Positions 10,441 to 21,014 of a stretch of 64,000 bases of DNA are shown one piece after another. The position numbers were made by a program, and so were the translations under genes. Position 1 is the first letter of the stretch; every line of letters begins with the position of its first letter. Source of the DNA: Paracoccus alkenifer (lineage in GTDB: Bacteria; Pseudomonadota; Alphaproteobacteria; Rhodobacterales; Rhodobacteraceae); the NCBI RefSeq assembly GCF_900108405.1, contig NZ_FNXG01000002.1, forward strand, positions 558,001-622,000. Reading direction: 5' to 3'. A model generated the notes under the pieces. That model saw nothing but the letters and a program-made list of their open reading frames with translations, was not told where the DNA came from and did not search any database.

Positions 10441-10513
10441 TTCTGCAAGAGCAGCTTTGCAAACCCCGGACGCCGGTTTGCAGCGCCCGGCGCAGGGCCG
10501 GGCTCTTGCAAAC
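10441..10513 (-). promoter_or_regulatory. Cluster of TTTGCAAA-like palindromes upstream of prpE
   Basis: A perfect TTTGCAAA lies at 10456-10463, with related sites TTCTGCAAGA (10441-10450), GTTTGCAG (10476-10483) and CTTGCAAA (10505-10512). They also form nested inverted repeats: TGCAAGAGC (10444-10452) with GCTCTTGCA (10502-10510), and TGCAAACC (10458-10465) with GGTTTGCA (10475-10482). TTTGCAAA is, from memory, the site of ScfR-type short-chain acyl-CoA regulators such as PccR of Rhodobacter sphaeroides and RamB of actinobacteria. The position 106-178 bases upstream of a propionate-activation gene fits that role. Regulator assignment is inference. Confidence 0.5.
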
Positions 10514-10543
10514 CGGCCCCCGCCAATTTCCGGCCGATTCGGC

Positions 10544-12823
<2,280 letters not shown>

Positions 12824-12996
12824 GATTCCACCCTCGTGCTGCCTGCAACCCGTCCTAGTGCCGCCCGCCGCGGGTCACAAGCATGGCCGTCCCGGCTTTG
12901 CGCCTGGCGAAAAAATCCGACCCGCCTGCACCTGCCGCCAAGGCTTGCGCGACCGCGCCGTGGAATGAATGATGGCGTGACAACAAAGGTAAGCCC

Positions 12997-13386
12997 ATGT
13001 CCCTGATCGACGCCGCCCGCCGAGTTCGCAAATCCGCCTATGCCCCCTATTCCGGCTTCAAGGTCGGGGCCGCGGTGCGGGGCGTATCGGGTGCGGTCTA
13101 TACCGGCTGCAACGTCGAGAATGTGTCCTACCCCGAGGGCACCTGCGCCGAGGCCGGTGCCATCGCCGCCATGGTCGCGGCCGGCGAGACCGAAATCATC
13201 GAGGTCTGCGTGTTTTCCGCCAGCGCCCAGCCGGCGCCGCCCTGCGGGGGCTGCCGCCAGAAACTGGCCGAATTCGCGCGCAGCGAAACGCCGGTGCTGC
13301 TGGCCACGCTGGACGGCAGATCCGTGGCCACCACCGTGGGCGAGCTGCTGCCCGGCCGTTTCGACAGCGGTCATCTGGGCGGATAG
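12997..13386 (+). CDS. cdd: Cytidine deaminase
   Basis: Deaminates cytidine and deoxycytidine to uridine and deoxyuridine in pyrimidine salvage. 129 residues, the short tetrameric type with three cysteine zinc ligands: TCAEAGAI (~48-55, C plus catalytic E) and PCGGCRQ (~85-91). The N-terminal APYSGFKVGAAV and GCNVENVSYP segments bind the nucleoside. upp follows on the same strand after 108 bases, a salvage pair that would carry cytidine nucleosides to UMP, given a uridine phosphorylase elsewhere. Confidence 0.95.
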   Translation: MSLIDAARRVRKSAYAPYSGFKVGAAVRGVSGAVYTGCNVENVSYPEGTCAEAGAIAAMVAAGETEIIEVCVFSASAQPAPPCGGCRQKLAEFARSETPVLLATLDGRSVATTVGELLPGRFDSGHLGG

Positions 13387-13494
13387 AAATTGCTGTTACA
13401 TCGTCACGGTCCTTTCGATTCGCCCGCTTTCGCCAGATTGCGCATGAAATCCTTGACAAAAGATTGACAGATGCCCGCCGAGACGGAGATTTCC

Positions 13495-14133
13495 ATGCCC
13501 TTGCACCCCAGCCTGACCATCGTCGACCACCCGCTGGTCCAGCACAAGTTGACGCTGATGCGCGACGAGGGCGCCTCGACCGCCACGTTCCGCCGGCTTT
13601 TGCGGGAAATCAGCCTGCTGCTGGCGTATGAGGTGACGCGCGGCCTGGAACTGCGCACCACCCGCATCCGCACTCCGATGTGCGAGACCGAGGCGCCGCT
13701 GCTCAAGGGCAAGAAACTGGCGCTGGTCTCGATTCTGCGGGCGGGAAACGGGCTGCTGGACGGAATCCTGGAACTTGTGCCCTCGGCGAGGGTCGGGTTC
13801 ATCGGGCTGTATCGCGATCCCGACACGCTGCGCCCGGTGCAATATTACGACAAGGTGCCCGGCGAGCTGGACGAGCGCATGGTGATCGTGGTCGATCCGA
13901 TGCTGGCCACGGGAAACAGTTCGGTGGCGGCGATTGATCTGCTCAAGGAAAAAGGGGCGCGGAACATCCGCTTTCTGTGCCTGCTGGCGGCACCCGAAGG
14001 CGTGCGCCGGATGGCCGCGGCGCACCCCGACGTGCCCATCCTCACCGCCGCGCTGGACGAGCGGCTGGACGAGCATGGCTATATCGTGCCCGGGCTTGGC
14101 GATGCGGGGGACCGGCTTTTCGGCACGAAATGA
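13495..14133 (+). CDS. upp: Uracil phosphoribosyltransferase
   Basis: Converts uracil and PRPP to UMP. 212 residues from the ATG at 13495 ([20 protein letters not shown]), close to the family's ~209; the ATG at 13471 would add eight non-conserved residues. The ribosome site CGGAGA (13485-13490) sits just ahead of 13495. The PRPP-binding motif [12 protein letters not shown] lies at ~131-142 and the C-terminal uracil-binding segment [16 protein letters not shown] is intact. Two TTGACA boxes (13453 and 13464) lie upstream but without good -10 partners. Confidence 0.94.
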   Translation: MPLHPSLTIVDHPLVQHKLTLMRDEGASTATFRRLLREISLLLAYEVTRGLELRTTRIRTPMCETEAPLLKGKKLALVSILRAGNGLLDGILELVPSARVGFIGLYRDPDTLRPVQYYDKVPGELDERMVIVVDPMLATGNSSVAAIDLLKEKGARNIRFLCLLAAPEGVRRMAAAHPDVPILTAALDERLDEHGYIVPGLGDAGDRLFGTK

Positions 14134-14146
14134 GCGCGCGTTAACC

Positions 14147-14163
14147 GGCGGTTAGCAACCGCC
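14147..14163 (+). terminator. Hairpin after upp
   Basis: A perfect 7-bp stem GGCGGTT-AGC-AACCGCC begins 13 bases after the upp stop. There is no T tract, so it is either a weak terminator or a 3'-end stabiliser. Confidence 0.35.
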
Positions 14164-14217
14164 CGCTATGAGTTGACCCAAAGTCGCGAATCGTGGCTTT
14201 GCACGAAAGGGTCGGCG

Positions 14218-15360
14218 ATGTGGCTGCGGGTTGTCGCGCTGTTGTTCATCATGGTTTTTGCCCTCGGCCTGCCGGCGCAGGCGGGGGAAACCGGCCCGCG
14301 CCGCGCGGACGGCCCCCCTGCGGACCCCAGGGATTCGCACAGGCCGGCCGAGGAACCCCCGTCAGATTTTTCCGGCCTTCAGTATATCGATTCGGCCGGT
14401 TGCGTGTTTCTGAGGACCGAGGCCGGCTGGCGTGCGCGGCTGGCCCGCGATGGCGCGCCGATCTGCGGCCTGCCGCCGACGCTTGCCCTGCGCCCGGGAC
14501 GAGAGACGTCGCCCGAGCCTGAACCCCGCGCCGTGCAGATCGAGCGGATCCTGACCGAGACGATCATCACCAACATGCAAGCAGGCGAACTGGCTGATCC
14601 GGCGCCTGCCAAGCTTGCAGGCGCGCCCCGTGCCTTTGGGCCGCAGACACCAGACAAGGGTGAAAGCAGCGCTCTCGGCTCTGCCGATCCCGATCCGCTG
14701 CCCGATCCGCTGAATGTCGGCCGGATGCTGGCCCATGCCCCGGCTCTGCGGCGACAGCTGGTCGGGGCCGGTCGTGCTGAAGCTCTGTGCGAACTGGTGG
14801 GCGGCGGCGATCCTCTGGGGTTGTGCGGCAAGGCCGAGGGCGGGCTGACGCCCGACCTGCCCCTGCTGTCCGCCCACGCGCCCGCGCGAGCCCCGATCGC
14901 ATCGGCTGATCCGGCGCCGACCGGGACTGCCCCGCCGGATATCGCGGCGGATTTGCCCGGCTCGGTGCAAGAGCCGCGCCTGAAGGCTGCAACGCAGCCG
15001 GTTGCGCCGCCCGCTGCGGTCAGAACGACCGAGACCTCGCGGCCCAAGGCGGCCGTGCCCTCGCCGGCGGCTGCCCAGCCCGGGGCTCCGGGTTCTTCCC
15101 CTGAAACCGGCGGGGCCGGGCCGCTGCTGATCCCGGCCGGCGCGCGCTATCTTGAGGTCGGGGTCTTCACGGACCCGGATCAGGCACAGGCCACTGCCGC
15201 AAGCCTGGTCGCAATGGGATTGCCGGTGGTGCGGACAAAGCCGCGCGACGACGCTGGCCTTGCGATCATGGTCGGACCGCTGGAGGGGCGAGAGGCCATC
15301 GTGCGCATGGCGGATCGCCTGCGCAAGGCGGGGTTCACCCGGCTGGTCGCGCGGCGATGA
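14218..15360 (+). CDS. Secreted SPOR-domain protein
   Basis: 380 residues. The first ~22 (MWLRVVALLFIMVFALGLPA) form a signal peptide, followed by a long low-complexity Pro/Ala-rich middle part without recognised domains. The last ~70 residues (ARYLEVGVFTDPDQAQATAA ... GFTRLVARR) have the SPOR pattern, two repeats that bind denuded peptidoglycan glycans at division sites. The start at 14218 is set by the signal peptide and a GAAAGG site upstream; a TTG at 14173 would put 15 residues before it. Likely a periplasmic cell-envelope protein; its exact role is unknown. Confidence 0.75.
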   Translation: MWLRVVALLFIMVFALGLPAQAGETGPRRADGPPADPRDSHRPAEEPPSDFSGLQYIDSAGCVFLRTEAGWRARLARDGAPICGLPPTLALRPGRETSPEPEPRAVQIERILTETIITNMQAGELADPAPAKLAGAPRAFGPQTPDKGESSALGSADPDPLPDPLNVGRMLAHAPALRRQLVGAGRAEALCELVGGGDPLGLCGKAEGGLTPDLPLLSAHAPARAPIASADPAPTGTAPPDIAADLPGSVQEPRLKAATQPVAPPAAVRTTETSRPKAAVPSPAAAQPGAPGSSPETGGAGPLLIPAGARYLEVGVFTDPDQAQATAASLVAMGLPVVRTKPRDDAGLAIMVGPLEGREAIVRMADRLRKAGFTRLVARR

Positions 15361-15431
15361 CAGGCGGGGATATGGGACCGGCATGTTTCAGGACGCCGCG
15401 GCCCTGCCGAGGGATGATGTTGTTGCCCGGC

Positions 15432-16508
15432 TCAGCGGGAACAGATCTGCTGCAATTGCAGCCATTCGCCCTCGGTCATCAGCGGCTCGGGCGGATCGGA
15501 TGCGTGCCACGGGTCGGCCTCGATCAGGGTCAGCACGGTTTCTCCACTGGGGTCGAGCGAGCGGGCATAGGGTTGGCTGGAAACCCCGGCCTCTTGCATC
15601 CGGGCCAGCAGCGCCTCGTCGTCGGGGCGCGGGGCGGGACGCAAGAGCAGCGCCGAGCCCTGTCCGGCGATGGCCGTCGCCGTCAACTCGCCCGACGTCA
15701 GCATCTTCAGCGCCGCCCCCAGCCCCGCATCGCGCAGCACCGCGGCCAGCGGGTCGGCGCCGGCCGCGGCGACATCGGCGGCAAGCACATGTCCCGCGGC
15801 GACGGCGGGGCCGGCTTCGCCCGCGATCATGTCGTCGCCGATCACCACGATCCGCCCCGGCAAAGCCCGCGCGCCCCGCATCGTGGCCGGAAGCACCACG
15901 ATACGGCCCTCGGGCCCCAGCAGCCGCGCGGACAGCCGGTCCAGAACCGCCGCGCCCGAGGGCCGGTCGCAGGCCGCCCCCGTGGTCTGCCGCATGTCGG
16001 CAAGCATCGCCAGCCCGACGGCGGTGCGCTGCACGGGGGGCGCGATCCGTGCGGCATGGGCGATCAACGCGCCCGGCAGCCAGATGACCGCCGCCAATGC
16101 CGCCGCCGCCGCCATCGACCAGACCAGCGCTGCGCGCAGGCGCCCCTTGTGCGGGCGGCTGGCGGCAATGGCGGAATGGACCCGTTCGATCGCCTGCACC
16201 ATCAGCTGGTCGTCGATCTCGACCACCTCGTCCTGGGCCGCGTCGCCGGGGGCGAAAATCGCAGGCAGCTGCCCGGGGTTCAGCCGTGTCACCGCAGGCA
16301 GCGACCAATGAGACAGCGGCTCTTCCGAGCGGGGGTCGCGCAGGATCAGCGTGGCGTCCCCGAAGGACACGATCACGTCATGCAGCCGCCCGTCCGGTCG
16401 GGGTCGCCACACCCCCGCCGCTTCAAGCCGCTGGAACTGCGTCAATGCGGTCACGGTGGCCGAAATCTCCGTTGTGGTCGTGCCGGGGACGCTTGCCGGA
16501 TGCGGCAT
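15432..16508 (-). CDS. Conserved Rhodobacterales membrane protein, possibly a degenerate M48-type fold
   Basis: 358 residues; I do not recognise a characterised family. A soluble N-terminal part of ~120 residues is followed by one clear membrane helix (~126-150) and a C-terminal domain of ~200 residues. The segment GRIVVIGDDMIAGEAGPAVA followed by AGHVLAADVA resembles the region around the zinc helix of M48 metallopeptidases, but the HExxH motif is absent, so any relation would be to an inactive member. Start at 16508 is chosen because upstream residues look like shadow sequence. Function unknown. Confidence 0.6.
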   Translation of the reverse strand: MPHPASVPGTTTTEISATVTALTQFQRLEAAGVWRPRPDGRLHDVIVSFGDATLILRDPRSEEPLSHWSLPAVTRLNPGQLPAIFAPGDAAQDEVVEIDDQLMVQAIERVHSAIAASRPHKGRLRAALVWSMAAAAALAAVIWLPGALIAHAARIAPPVQRTAVGLAMLADMRQTTGAACDRPSGAAVLDRLSARLLGPEGRIVVLPATMRGARALPGRIVVIGDDMIAGEAGPAVAAGHVLAADVAAAGADPLAAVLRDAGLGAALKMLTSGELTATAIAGQGSALLLRPAPRPDDEALLARMQEAGVSSQPYARSLDPSGETVLTLIEADPWHASDPPEPLMTEGEWLQLQQICSR

Positions 16509-16712
16509 GGCCCCAAGGTGATTGTGCCGATTCCGGGTTGTTCGTCCAGTCCCGGGCCGCAAGCGGCACCCGGCCCGCGCCGCACCTGTGCGGGGGCGAT
16601 GCCGCCCGCGGTGGCGAATCGGGCGCGCGGGTCCGAAAGCCCCGGCCACGGCGCAGCCTCGCGTCGGTTTCCGGCGCCCCGCAGGCGGAACGGCGCCGTC
16701 CTGCCCGGCCAG

Positions 16713-17168
16713 TCACCAGCCGATGAAAGCGGAAAACTCGGAGGTGCCGACGCGCCACATGTCCAGCACCAGCTCAAAGCCGCTGTCGCTCATTCCGTCC
16801 TCGGCCAGGGGCACCAGCATTTCCAGGAACGGGTCGCCTTCGTCGTCGATCCAGGCCTTGCCAAAGCGCTTGGTCCGGTTCCACTCGTTCACCTTGGCGG
16901 CGCTGAGCGGGCTGTCGAGATCGAAGCCCGCGCGAAACTCGACCGAGCTGCACGTCGCATCCTCGCAGCCATAGAACCAGATCGAAAAATGCACCCCGTC
17001 GATGCGCGACTGGATTTTCGGGTCGCCGTCGTCATCGACACCCTTGTCGGCTTTCAGCCCGTAATCGCGCAGCGCGACGGCGATGGAATCCGCCGTGCCC
17101 ACAACCTGCGCGACCGCAGGGGTCGTCAATGCGGCAAACACCACCAGAACCGCAGCCAAAGCTTTCAT
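16713..17168 (-). CDS. Secreted YbjN-domain protein
   Basis: 151 residues. The signal peptide MKALAAVLVVFAALTTPAVA ends near residue 20. The mature part, with DGDPKIQSRIDGVHFSIWFY, GCEDATCSSVEFRAGF and VNEWNRTKRFGKAW, matches the YbjN (type III secretion chaperone-like) sensory-domain family; two cysteines may form a disulfide. Periplasmic, role unknown. The start at 17168 is fixed by the signal peptide. Upstream, CCCTTGATC (17178-17186) and GATCAAGGG (17225-17233) form a 9-bp inverted repeat between this gene and rpoH. Confidence 0.7.
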   Translation of the reverse strand: MKALAAVLVVFAALTTPAVAQVVGTADSIAVALRDYGLKADKGVDDDGDPKIQSRIDGVHFSIWFYGCEDATCSSVEFRAGFDLDSPLSAAKVNEWNRTKRFGKAWIDDEGDPFLEMLVPLAEDGMSDSGFELVLDMWRVGTSEFSAFIGW

Positions 17169-17265
17169 CGCCGTCAACCCTTGATCGTCACGCACTGCAA
17201 CCCGATGCCCCACCCGCGGCAGGGGATCAAGGGGCACACACCCCGGGCGCAAAAGATCGGCGCCC

Positions 17266-18168
17266 CTATTCCTGCCCGATTTCCAGCCCCTTTTCGCTGG
17301 CCAGCCGATGCATCCGCTCTTGCAGCTTTTCAAAGGCGCGCACCTCGATCTGGCGGATACGCTCTCGCGAGACGCCATAGCGGGTGGACAGCTGTTCCAG
17401 CGTCACCGGGTCGTCGCGCAGCCGGCGCTCGGTCAGGATGTCGCGCTCGCGGTCGTTCAGCACGTCCATCGCGGCCGCCAGCATGGATCTGCGGGTGTCC
17501 AGCTCATCGGCCTCGGCGTAATCGCCGGCCTGATCGGCGCTTTCATCCTCAAGCCAGTCCTGCCATTGCGCGGTCGAATCGCCATCGGCCGAGCCCACCG
17601 TCGCGTTCAGCGAGGCGTCGCCCCCCGACATGCGGCGGTTCATCTCGATCACTTCCCTTTCGGTGACGCTCAGGTCATGGGCGATGCGGGCCAGGTTTTC
17701 CGGCCGCAGGTCGCCCTCTTCAAAGGCGCCCAGCTTGGCCTTGGCCTTGCGCAGGTTGAAAAACAGCTTTTTCTGCGCGCTGGTCGTGCCCATCTTGACC
17801 AGCGACCACGAGCGCAGGATGTATTCCTGGATCGAGGCGCGGATCCACCACATCGCATAAGTGGCCAGCCGAAACCCCTTGTCGGGGTCAAAACGCTTGA
17901 CCGCCTGCATCAGCCCGACGTTGGCCTCGGAAATCACCTCGGCCTGCGGCAGGCCGTAGCCGCGATAGCCCATGGCGATCTTGGCGGCCAGCCGCAGATG
18001 GCTGGTGACCAGCCTGTGCGCGGCGTCGCTGTCCTGATGGTCCACCCATGCCTTTGCCAGCATGAACTCTTCCTCGGGCTCAAGCAGGGGGAACTTGCGG
18101 ATCTCTTGCAGGTAGCGGTTGAGACCCTGTTCGGGGCTGGGGGCGGGCAGTTTCGTGTAATTCGCCAT
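17266..18168 (-). CDS. rpoH: RNA polymerase sigma-32 factor
   Basis: Heat-shock sigma factor. 300 residues. Region 1.2/2 shows NRYLQEIRKFPLLEPEEE and the -10 recognition segment RLATYAMWWIRASIQEYILR. The RpoH box, QKKLFFNLRKAKA (~residue 133), separates this family from other sigma-70 factors. Region 4.2 ends with TRYGVSRERIRQIEVRAFEK. Start choice: AAGG on the minus strand lies six bases before the ATG at 18168 but touches the ATG at 18174, so 18168 (MANYTKLPAP) is preferred. rluD ends 30 bases upstream on the same strand. Probable target within the window: hsp20. Confidence 0.95.
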   Translation of the reverse strand: MANYTKLPAPSPEQGLNRYLQEIRKFPLLEPEEEFMLAKAWVDHQDSDAAHRLVTSHLRLAAKIAMGYRGYGLPQAEVISEANVGLMQAVKRFDPDKGFRLATYAMWWIRASIQEYILRSWSLVKMGTTSAQKKLFFNLRKAKAKLGAFEEGDLRPENLARIAHDLSVTEREVIEMNRRMSGGDASLNATVGSADGDSTAQWQDWLEDESADQAGDYAEADELDTRRSMLAAAMDVLNDRERDILTERRLRDDPVTLEQLSTRYGVSRERIRQIEVRAFEKLQERMHRLASEKGLEIGQE

Positions 18169-18198
18169 GGTCATCCTTGTGCGGCAAGGGGCCGCGAC

Positions 18199-19257
18199 TC
18201 ATATGTCTGAACGCTGGGTGTCGGGGCCGGTTCCACGCAGGGCTGCGGCCAGTGTCGTCATGTCCGGGGGCAGGGGGCTGTCAAAGTTCAGCCTGCGCCC
18301 GTCGGCGGGGTGGTCAAAGCCCAGATGCGCGGCGTGCAGCGCCTGCCGGGGGAAAGCGGCGACGGCGGCAGCAGCAGCAGACCCAAGCGCGCGGGCCGAG
18401 GCGCGACGCGCGCCACCATACACCGGATCGCCGATCAATCCCAGCCCGCAATGGGCCAGATGCACCCGGATCTGGTGGGTGCGCCCGGTTTCCAGCCGGC
18501 ATTCCGCCAGCATCGCGGCCGGAGGCCGGCCAAAGCTTTCCAGCATCCGCGCCCGCGTCACCGCGTGGCGGCCATGGGTGGCGCTGACCGCCTGGCGCTG
18601 GCGGTCGGTGGGGTGGCGGCCGATGTTGGTGGCGACCCTAAGCACCCCGCCGGGTTCGAAACTGACGCCCGGCAGGCCGCGCAGCCGCGGGTCGGCGGGG
18701 TCGATCACCCCATGTGCCAGCGCCAGATAACGGCGCGAGGCGCTGTGATCCTCGAACTGACGGGCCAGCGCGTGATGGGCGCGGTCGGTCTTGGCGACGA
18801 CCAGCAGCCCCGAGGTGTCCTTGTCGATACGATGCACGATGCCGGGGCGCAGCGCGCCGCCGATCCCCGACAGGCTGCCCGCGCAATGCGCCAGCAGCGC
18901 GTTGACCAGCGTCCCCGAGGGGCTGCCGGGCGCCGGATGCACCACCATGCCGGCGGGCTTGTCGATGACGATCAGATCGTCATCCTCATGGACGATGGTC
19001 AGCGGAATGGCTTCGGGGCGCGCGTCGATGGGTTCGGGCGCGCCGATTGTGATCACATATTCGCCGGGGATGGCGCGGGCCTTGCCGTCATGCACCACTC
19101 CGCCCGGGCCACGCACCGCGCCCTCGGCGATCAGCCGCACGATGCGCGAGCGCGACAGCGACGCCGACGCTGGCGCCGCCGTGGCCAGCGCCTTATCAAG
19201 CCGCAGGGGTTCGGTCGGCGGCAGGTCGGCCGCGAGGGTCAGGACGAGGTCGGGCAT
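18199..19257 (-). CDS. rluD: RluD-family 23S rRNA pseudouridine synthase
   Basis: Isomerises uridines in 23S rRNA helix 69. 352 residues. An N-terminal S4-like RNA-binding part ([11 protein letters not shown] ... [14 protein letters not shown]) precedes the catalytic domain with [17 protein letters not shown], which carries the catalytic aspartate, and the late motif [20 protein letters not shown]. The start ATG (19257-19255) overlaps by two bases the start ATG of the divergent DUF6476 gene, so there is no intergenic promoter space. rpoH follows 30 bases downstream. Confidence 0.9.
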   Translation of the reverse strand: MPDLVLTLAADLPPTEPLRLDKALATAAPASASLSRSRIVRLIAEGAVRGPGGVVHDGKARAIPGEYVITIGAPEPIDARPEAIPLTIVHEDDDLIVIDKPAGMVVHPAPGSPSGTLVNALLAHCAGSLSGIGGALRPGIVHRIDKDTSGLLVVAKTDRAHHALARQFEDHSASRRYLALAHGVIDPADPRLRGLPGVSFEPGGVLRVATNIGRHPTDRQRQAVSATHGRHAVTRARMLESFGRPPAAMLAECRLETGRTHQIRVHLAHCGLGLIGDPVYGGARRASARALGSAAAAAVAAFPRQALHAAHLGFDHPADGRRLNFDSPLPPDMTTLAAALRGTGPDTQRSDI

Positions 19258-19561
19258 GGCGGCGCATGATAAGGCAGAGAGCAGAGCGGGGAAAGTGCCG
19301 GAACTGGCCTGGCTGCGCCGGCTGGTGACGGCGCTGGCGCTGGTGATGATGCTGGGCATCGCGGCGGTGGCGGCGACGCTGTGGCTGCGGCTGTCGCCGT
19401 CGCTGCCGCAACTGCCCGCCGCGATCACCCTGCCGCAGGGGGAAACCGCCGCCGCCGTCACCTTTGCCCGCGACTGGACGGTGGTGGTCACCGGAGCGGG
19501 CACGATTCTGCTGTTCGACAGCACCGGCCGGCTGCGGCAGTCCGTGGCGCCCGATTCCTGA
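19256..19561 (+). CDS. DUF6476 family membrane protein
   Basis: 101 residues. A short charged N-terminus ([13 protein letters not shown]), then RRLVTALALVMMLGIAAVAA as a single membrane helix (~22-45), then a small periplasmic domain ending GAGTILLFDSTGRLRQSVA. This fits DUF6476, a Rhodobacterales family of unknown function usually found beside rluD and rpoH. The ATG is the first in-frame start after the divergent rluD start and overlaps it by two bases. Confidence 0.72.
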   Translation: MAAHDKAESRAGKVPELAWLRRLVTALALVMMLGIAAVAATLWLRLSPSLPQLPAAITLPQGETAAAVTFARDWTVVVTGAGTILLFDSTGRLRQSVAPDS

Positions 19562-19605
19562 GCAGCGGCGGTTTGACGACCCGTCACGCCCGGCGTCGCC
19601 GCTGC

Positions 19606-19677
19606 ATGGGTATTTGGACCAGAAAGAAGTCACATGGCGCGACGGGCTGCGGGCTTCTTTCTGGCTGAAATACCCAT
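19606..19677. repeat. Dispersed intergenic repeat, copy C: two inverted copies forming a long hairpin
   Basis: Two copies of a 24-base unit face each other: 19606-19629 (forward; begins ATGGGTATTTGGACC, ends AGAAAGAAG) and 19654-19677 (reverse complement). They match at 21 of 24 positions, differing only in three central bases, with a 24-base spacer. They lie between the convergent ends of DUF6476 and ubiK, so they may act as a bidirectional terminator as well as belonging to the repeat family at 6145, 6984 and 38090. Confidence 0.65.
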
Positions 19678-19715
19678 TGCGGCCCTGCCGCCGGTGCGGC
19701 GGCCGCGGGGGGCGC

Positions 19716-19994
19716 TCAGCCGACCGGCTGGTCCGGCTCTGAGTCCTTGTCTTGCAGCGCAGCGATCATGGCGCGCAGTTCGGCGTTTTCGGTGCGGGCC
19801 TTGACGGCCATGTCGCGGACCGCCTCGAATTCCTCGCGGGTGACGAAGTTGCGGTCCGCCAGCCAGCGGTCCACCCAGCTTTTCATCGCGGTCTCGGCCT
19901 CGTCCCGCGCGCCCTGGGCCACGCCCATCGCATTGGTCATCAGCCGGGACATGTCGTCCAGAAAACGGTTCGGCCCGCTGCCCTGGGTGGTCAT
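19716..19994 (-). CDS. ubiK: UbiK-like accessory factor (membrane-fusogenic, ubiquinone synthesis)
   Basis: 92 residues, mostly amphipathic and coiled-coil. The pattern NRFLDDMSRLMTNAMGVAQG, then FVTREEFEAVRDMAVKARTE and a C-terminal coiled coil matches the BMFP/YqiC (UbiK) family, which in Escherichia coli assists aerobic ubiquinone synthesis with UbiJ. Start ATG at 19994. It is divergent from lgt with a 150-base gap. Confidence 0.85.
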   Translation of the reverse strand: MTTQGSGPNRFLDDMSRLMTNAMGVAQGARDEAETAMKSWVDRWLADRNFVTREEFEAVRDMAVKARTENAELRAMIAALQDKDSEPDQPVG

Positions 19995-20144
19995 GATGTC
20001 GTCCTTTCGCGTCCTGCGTCGGGGCTTATATGGCGCCGCGGCGCTCTCGCTTCAATGATCACCTGTCAGGGGCGCTGCGGTTGACAGCGTGGCGCGGCGC
20101 GGCCAAGCACAATCGGCCAATTCCCGGCGGTCCACGAGGAAACC

Positions 20145-21014
20145 ATGATCCCATTTCCCGAAATCTCGCCGGACGTGTTCGCGATTACCATCGGCGGGCG
20201 TGAGTTCGCGCTGCGCTGGTATGCGCTGGCCTATCTGGCCGGGCTGCTGATCGGCTGGCGGATGATCGTGGCGCTGATGCGGCGTCCCGGGCTTTGGGGC
20301 GGGGTCGCGCCCATGCGCCCCGAGCAGGTCGAAGAGCTGCTGACCTGGGTGGTGGGCGGCGTGATCCTGGGCGGGCGGCTGGGTTTCGTGCTGTTCTACG
20401 AGCCGGGCTATTACCTGTCGCACCCCGCCGAGATCATCAAGGTCTGGCAGGGCGGCATGTCGTTTCACGGCGGTTTTCTGGGTGTGGTGCTGGCCGCCTG
20501 GGCCTGGGCGCGGCGCCACGGCATTGCGGCGCTGCGGCTGGCCGATGCGCTGGCGGTGGCGGCGCCGGTCGGGCTGCTGCTGGGGCGGCTGGCCAATTTC
20601 ATCAACGCCGAGCTTTGGGGCCGCCCGACCGATGCGCCCTGGGGGGTGATCTTTCCCGGCGAGGCCGCGCAGGATTGCCCCGGCGTCATCGGCCCCTGCG
20701 CCCGCCACCCCAGCCAGCTGTATGAGGCCGGGCTTGAGGGGCTGGTTCTGGTGCTGGTGCTGCTGGTTCTGGTGCGCCGCGGCGGGCTGGCGCGGCCGGG
20801 GCTGGCGCTGGGGGTGTTTCTGGCCGGCTACGGGCTGGCGCGTTTCGTGGTCGAGTTCTTCCGTCAGGCCGACGCCCGTTTCATTACCCCCGACAATCCG
20901 CTGGGCCATGTGCTGGGCGGGCCGGTCTGGGGCCTCTCCATGGGGCAGGTTTTGTCGCTGCCGATGGTGACGGTGGGCGTGGGGTTCATCCTGTGGGCGC
21001 TGAGGTCGCGGTGA
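20145..21014 (+). CDS. lgt: Phosphatidylglycerol--prolipoprotein diacylglyceryl transferase
   Basis: Transfers diacylglycerol from phosphatidylglycerol to the lipobox cysteine of prolipoproteins in the inner membrane. 289 residues with about seven membrane helices. Signature segments are [26 protein letters not shown] (essential histidine), [20 protein letters not shown] and [20 protein letters not shown] ribosome site precedes the ATG. The stop overlaps the start of the next gene as GTGA. Confidence 0.95.
   Translation: MIPFPEISPDVFAITIGGREFALRWYALAYLAGLLIGWRMIVALMRRPGLWGGVAPMRPEQVEELLTWVVGGVILGGRLGFVLFYEPGYYLSHPAEIIKVWQGGMSFHGGFLGVVLAAWAWARRHGIAALRLADALAVAAPVGLLLGRLANFINAELWGRPTDAPWGVIFPGEAAQDCPGVIGPCARHPSQLYEAGLEGLVLVLVLLVLVRRGGLARPGLALGVFLAGYGLARFVVEFFRQADARFITPDNPLGHVLGGPVWGLSMGQVLSLPMVTVGVGFILWALRSR

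Noticed and set aside
13453..13469. Two TTGACA boxes as -35 elements of upp
   Set aside because: At a 17-base spacing the -10 positions fall on CG-rich sequence inside or next to the ribosome site, so no credible promoter can be built.
15432..16508. Active M48 metallopeptidase
   Set aside because: No HExxH motif in the protein; at most a degenerate fold relative.
15357..17666. 769-residue plus-strand open frame
   Set aside because: Antisense to the membrane protein, the YbjN protein and rpoH, whose sequences have clear signal peptides or motifs.
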